A DNA stretch of 7,112 nucleotides from an uncultured Oscillospiraceae bacterium (GTDB lineage: Bacteria > Bacillota_A > Clostridia > Oscillospirales > Oscillospiraceae): NCBI GenBank assembly GCA_934635515.1, contig CAKTZK010000075.1, forward strand, positions 1 to 7,112. The letters run 5' to 3'. The position numbers and the translations under genes are program-made. Each line of letters starts with the position of its first letter. Within the stretch, counting starts at the first letter, position 1. Below are positions 5,432 to 7,112 of this stretch, piece after piece. Under the pieces are notes generated by a model. The model was not told the DNA's origin and made no database searches. It saw only the letters and a list, made by a program, of their open reading frames with translations.

Positions 5432-6571
5432 TCACTCCGCGGCGATCTCCCGCACGGCCCGCACGGCCTCCTCCACCTCCTGCTCCGTGTTGTAGCAGGA
5501 AAAGCTGAATCGCACCGCCCCTTGCTCGGTGGTGCCCAAGGCCCGGTGCATCCGCGGCGCACAGTGTGCCCCCGGCCGTGTTGCAATGCCGTATGTCTCC
5601 GACAGCGCGTCCGACACCGCCGAGGAGTCGTAGTCCCGTATGTTCAGCGCCACAATGGCCCCCCGCACAGGCGCGGCAAAGTCTCCGTACACCGTCACGC
5701 CCTCTATGTCCTTCACGCCCTCATAAAACTTCCGCATCAGGCCGTGCTCCACCCGCTGAATGTCCTCTACGCCCCGCTCCAAGATCACATCCAGCGCCGC
5801 CGAAAGCCCCGCGATGCCGTGGCTGTTCAGGGTCCCGGCCTCCAGACGGGTAGGATACTCCCGGGGCTGGTGCCGGTCGTAGGAATGTACTCCGGAGCCG
5901 CCCACCTTCCAGGGGTCGATCTCCACCCTGGGCCGGATGCACAGCCCCCCGGTGCCCTGGGGCCCCATAAGCCCCTTGTGCCCGGTGAAGCACAGCACAT
6001 CCACGCCCATTTTCTCCATGTCAATGGGGATCGTCCCCGCCGTCTGGGAAGCGTCCACAATGAGCAGCGCCCCGTGCCGGTGAGCGATCTCCCCGATTTT
6101 CGCAATGTCCAGCACATTCCCCGTCAGATTGGAGCAGTGGGTGCAGACGATGGCCTTGGTCTCGGGCCGCATGAGCCGCTCAAAGTCGGCATAGTCCACC
6201 CGCCCCTGCCGGTCCGCCGCCACAAAATCCAGCGCCACGCCCCGCTCCTCCTCCAGCCGGTACAGGGGCCGCAGCACGGAGTTGTGCTCGCAGTCGGTGG
6301 AAACGGCATGGTCGCCCTCGTGCAAGATCCCGTTGATGGCAATGTTCAGCGCCTCGGTGGAATTGGCCGTAAAAACCACATGATCCGCCCGCTGACAAGC
6401 AAAAAGCCTTGCCAGCTTTTCCCGGGTGCCATACACCGTCCGGGATGCCTCCAAGGCCCCGTCGTGGGCCCCTCTGGCCGCGTTTCCCATGGTGCCCATG
6501 GCCTGCACCACCGCCTGGGCCACCTGGGGCGGCTTGTGCAGCGTGGTGGCGGCGTTGTCCAAATAAATCAT
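5432..6571 (-). CDS. Cysteine desulfurase family protein (class V aminotransferase, EF2568-like)
   Basis: PLP-dependent enzyme of 379 residues, close to the subfamily length (about 376; the EF2568-like group, TIGR01977). It starts with the typical MIYLDNAATT. Visible: TANSTEALN (68-76), CEHNS with His96, IVDASQTAG (171-179) with Asp173 and Gln176 that hold the cofactor, CFTGHKGLMGPQG (194-206) with the Schiff-base Lys199, EAGTLNSHGIAGL (244-256), and RPGAHCAP (332-339) with Cys337 at the position of the persulfide-forming cysteine. Cysteine or selenocysteine is the likely substrate; in Enterococcus and Clostridia relatives occur near selenium or molybdoenzyme genes, but no such neighbour is visible here. 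GGGAGGG (6578-6584) lies 6 bases before the ATG. The long leader upstream suggests regulation at the RNA level. No scaffold (iscU) gene lies beside it. Confidence 0.94.
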   Translation of the reverse strand: MIYLDNAATTLHKPPQVAQAVVQAMGTMGNAARGAHDGALEASRTVYGTREKLARLFACQRADHVVFTANSTEALNIAINGILHEGDHAVSTDCEHNSVLRPLYRLEEERGVALDFVAADRQGRVDYADFERLMRPETKAIVCTHCSNLTGNVLDIAKIGEIAHRHGALLIVDASQTAGTIPIDMEKMGVDVLCFTGHKGLMGPQGTGGLCIRPRVEIDPWKVGGSGVHSYDRHQPREYPTRLEAGTLNSHGIAGLSAALDVILERGVEDIQRVEHGLMRKFYEGVKDIEGVTVYGDFAAPVRGAIVALNIRDYDSSAVSDALSETYGIATRPGAHCAPRMHRALGTTEQGAVRFSFSCYNTEQEVEEAVRAVREIAAE

Positions 6572-6596
6572 CCCGTGCCCTCCCGAATCTTAAAAC

Positions 6597-6624
6597 TGGC
6601 GAAAAAACTTCGTTTTTTCTGCCA
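6597..6624 (-). other. A/T-tract hairpin just upstream of the desulfurase ribosome site
   Basis: Inverted repeat with 4-bp GC-containing base TGGC/GCCA and 8-bp GAAAAAAC/GTTTTTTC around a 3-base loop, with one bulged A on the minus strand (opposite of 6620). It ends 12 bases before GGGAGGG (6578-6584). It does not match an ordinary terminator, because the U-run is inside the stem and is followed by CGCCAG. It may shape access to the ribosome site or act as a processing or attenuation element. Confidence 0.55.
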
Positions 6625-6640
6625 AAAGGCTTGCAGTCTG

Positions 6641-6791
6641 CTGCGCGCATAATTTTGCCGCAAGCGTCAAAATTCCACACTGGCAGCCTGAGAGGTATTT
6701 TCCCCCACGCACATGTCGCGGAGAAAAATGATCTTAATTTTTTTCCGCCTGCAGGCGGCAAACTCTGCGAGGCTTTTTTGACGCGCAGTTT
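6641..6791 (-). ncRNA. Candidate structured leader RNA (or small RNA) upstream of the desulfurase gene
   Basis: Non-coding stretch of about 150 bases, beginning at the predicted transcription start. Its strongest element is a 13-bp hairpin (6697-6709 with 6717-6729, 7-base loop); three pairs are G-U on the minus strand but would be C-A mismatches on the plus strand, so the RNA is minus-strand. Two competing outer folds exist. Fold A: 6782-6788 with 6641-6647 (7 bp) and 6755-6762 with 6654-6661 (8 bp), leaving a large bubble below the hairpin, a 6S-RNA-like layout. Fold B: 6776-6784 with 6664-6672 (9 bp), 6770-6773 with 6686-6689, and 6763-6766 with 6691-6694, with a small hairpin at 6745-6758. 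I do not recognise a known riboswitch core (no T-box, SAM, TPP, cobalamin, glycine or preQ1 signature). Identity open. Confidence 0.5.
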
Positions 6792-6797
6792 TTATAA

Positions 6798-6826
6798 AGT
6801 ATAGCAAATCCTTTTAGGCAAGTAAA
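6798..6826 (-). promoter_or_regulatory. Promoter of the leader RNA and desulfurase gene
   Basis: Read on the minus strand: TTTACT (6821-6826), a 17-base spacer and TATACT (6798-6803), with TG at the extended position (TGCTATACT, 6798-6806). Start is expected near 6791, three bases before the first helix of the leader (fold A). It gives a leader of about 220 bases. Confidence 0.65.
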
Positions 6827-6876
6827 GCCGCTTTTCTCTCTGTCCCCGCCGAATTATTCCCTTTTTCAATAATAGC

Positions 6877-7112
6877 TCACAGATTTTTCTTGATCTCCCC
6901 GATGGCCCCCTTCTCCAGCCGGCTCACCTGGGCCTGCGAAATGCCGATCTCCCGGGAAACCTCCATCTGGGTCTTTCCCTCGCTGTACCGCAGGGCCAGA
7001 ATGTCCCGCTGCCGGGGCGTCAGCCGGGCAATGGCGTCCTTCAGGGCCAGCTGCTGGAGCCAGCAGGTGTCCGTGCTGTTTTCGTCACCGATCTGGTCCA
7101 TAACGCACAAGG
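6877..7112 (-). CDS. sigG: Sporulation sigma factor G, C-terminal part (5' end outside window)
   Basis: The last 77 codons of an RNA polymerase sigma factor; the rest lies beyond the right edge. Region 4 is complete: a helix WLQQLALKDAIARLTPRQRD, LRYSEGKTQMEV and the recognition helix EIGISQAQVSRLEKGAI. The upstream LCVMDQIGDENSTD matches the VMDQI-D segment that precedes region 4 in sigma-G. TQMEV..EIGISQAQVSRLEK is the sigma-G form; sigma-F typically has TQSEVA..LGISQVQVSRLEK. Sigma-G directs late forespore transcription. The codon read as L at 7108-7110 is internal, not a start. It lies 300 bases upstream of the desulfurase on the same strand, with no convincing terminator between, so some read-through into the leader RNA is possible. 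Confidence 0.92.
   Translation of the reverse strand, partial: LCVMDQIGDENSTDTCWLQQLALKDAIARLTPRQRDILALRYSEGKTQMEVSREIGISQAQVSRLEKGAIGEIKKNL

Noticed and set aside
6688..6695. CTGAGAGG on the plus strand as a TPP riboswitch core
   Set aside because: The other TPP motifs are absent, no plus-strand gene follows, and the strand-specific G-U pairs place the RNA on the minus strand.
6707..6713. ACGCACA resembling the start of a c-di-GMP-I riboswitch
   Set aside because: The GGGCAAA, tetraloop and receptor elements are missing and the strand is wrong.
6745..6758. 14-base palindrome CCGCCTGCAGGCGG as a terminator
   Set aside because: On the minus strand it is followed by A, not T; on the plus strand the T-run is before it. 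It is kept only as a small hairpin in fold B.
6180..6761. Minus-strand frame running from the leader into the desulfurase gene
   Set aside because: It overlaps the desulfurase coding region in another frame, shows no family features, and has no good ribosome site.
6849..6876. ATTATT...AATAAT stem after sigG as a terminator
   Set aside because: Only six A-U pairs with a 9-base loop and no U-tract follow on the minus strand.

Overview
The window looks like chromosomal DNA of a GC-rich, spore-forming (or spore-descended) member of the Clostridia, most like the Oscillospiraceae. This rests on strong GGAGG-type ribosome sites, high-GC codons, a sigma-G gene at the right edge, and clostridial families (a DUF951 protein, a cytidylate-kinase-like protein, a cysteine desulfurase of the EF2568-like type). 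The genus is inference. There is no sign of phage, insertion sequence or CRISPR.

Left part (1-2936, minus strand): five tightly packed genes read leftwards from one promoter: rarA (replication-fork AAA+ ATPase), a DUF951 protein, a 32-residue single-helix membrane protein that starts inside the DUF951 stop codon, deoC (deoxyribose-phosphate aldolase) and deoD (purine nucleoside phosphorylase, cut by the window edge). DeoD and DeoC act in succession on purine deoxynucleosides. The rarA promoter and the promoter of the divergent nth gene share one palindromic -35 hexamer, each with an exact 17-base spacer.

Middle (2908-5418, plus strand): nth (endonuclease III), then a cytidylate-kinase-like gene with its own near-consensus promoter, then three small genes of unknown function. 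These encode a Met/Gln-rich helical protein with an internal repeat, a protein with a Pro/Ala/Gly linker, and a Pro/Gly-rich protein with a hydrophobic C-terminus. A near-perfect 16-bp hairpin with A and T tracts on opposite sides closes this unit and also the convergent gene from the right.

Right part (5432-7112, minus strand): a class V aminotransferase/cysteine desulfurase, preceded by about 220 bases of non-coding leader with its own extended -10 promoter. The leader holds a 13-bp hairpin whose three non-Watson-Crick positions are all G-U only when read as minus-strand RNA, plus several competing long-range helices. This is the best candidate for an undescribed regulatory RNA here. The last 77 codons of sigG lie at the edge. 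The stretch between sigG and the leader promoter (6827-6876) holds only a weak 6-bp A/T stem and no convincing terminator.
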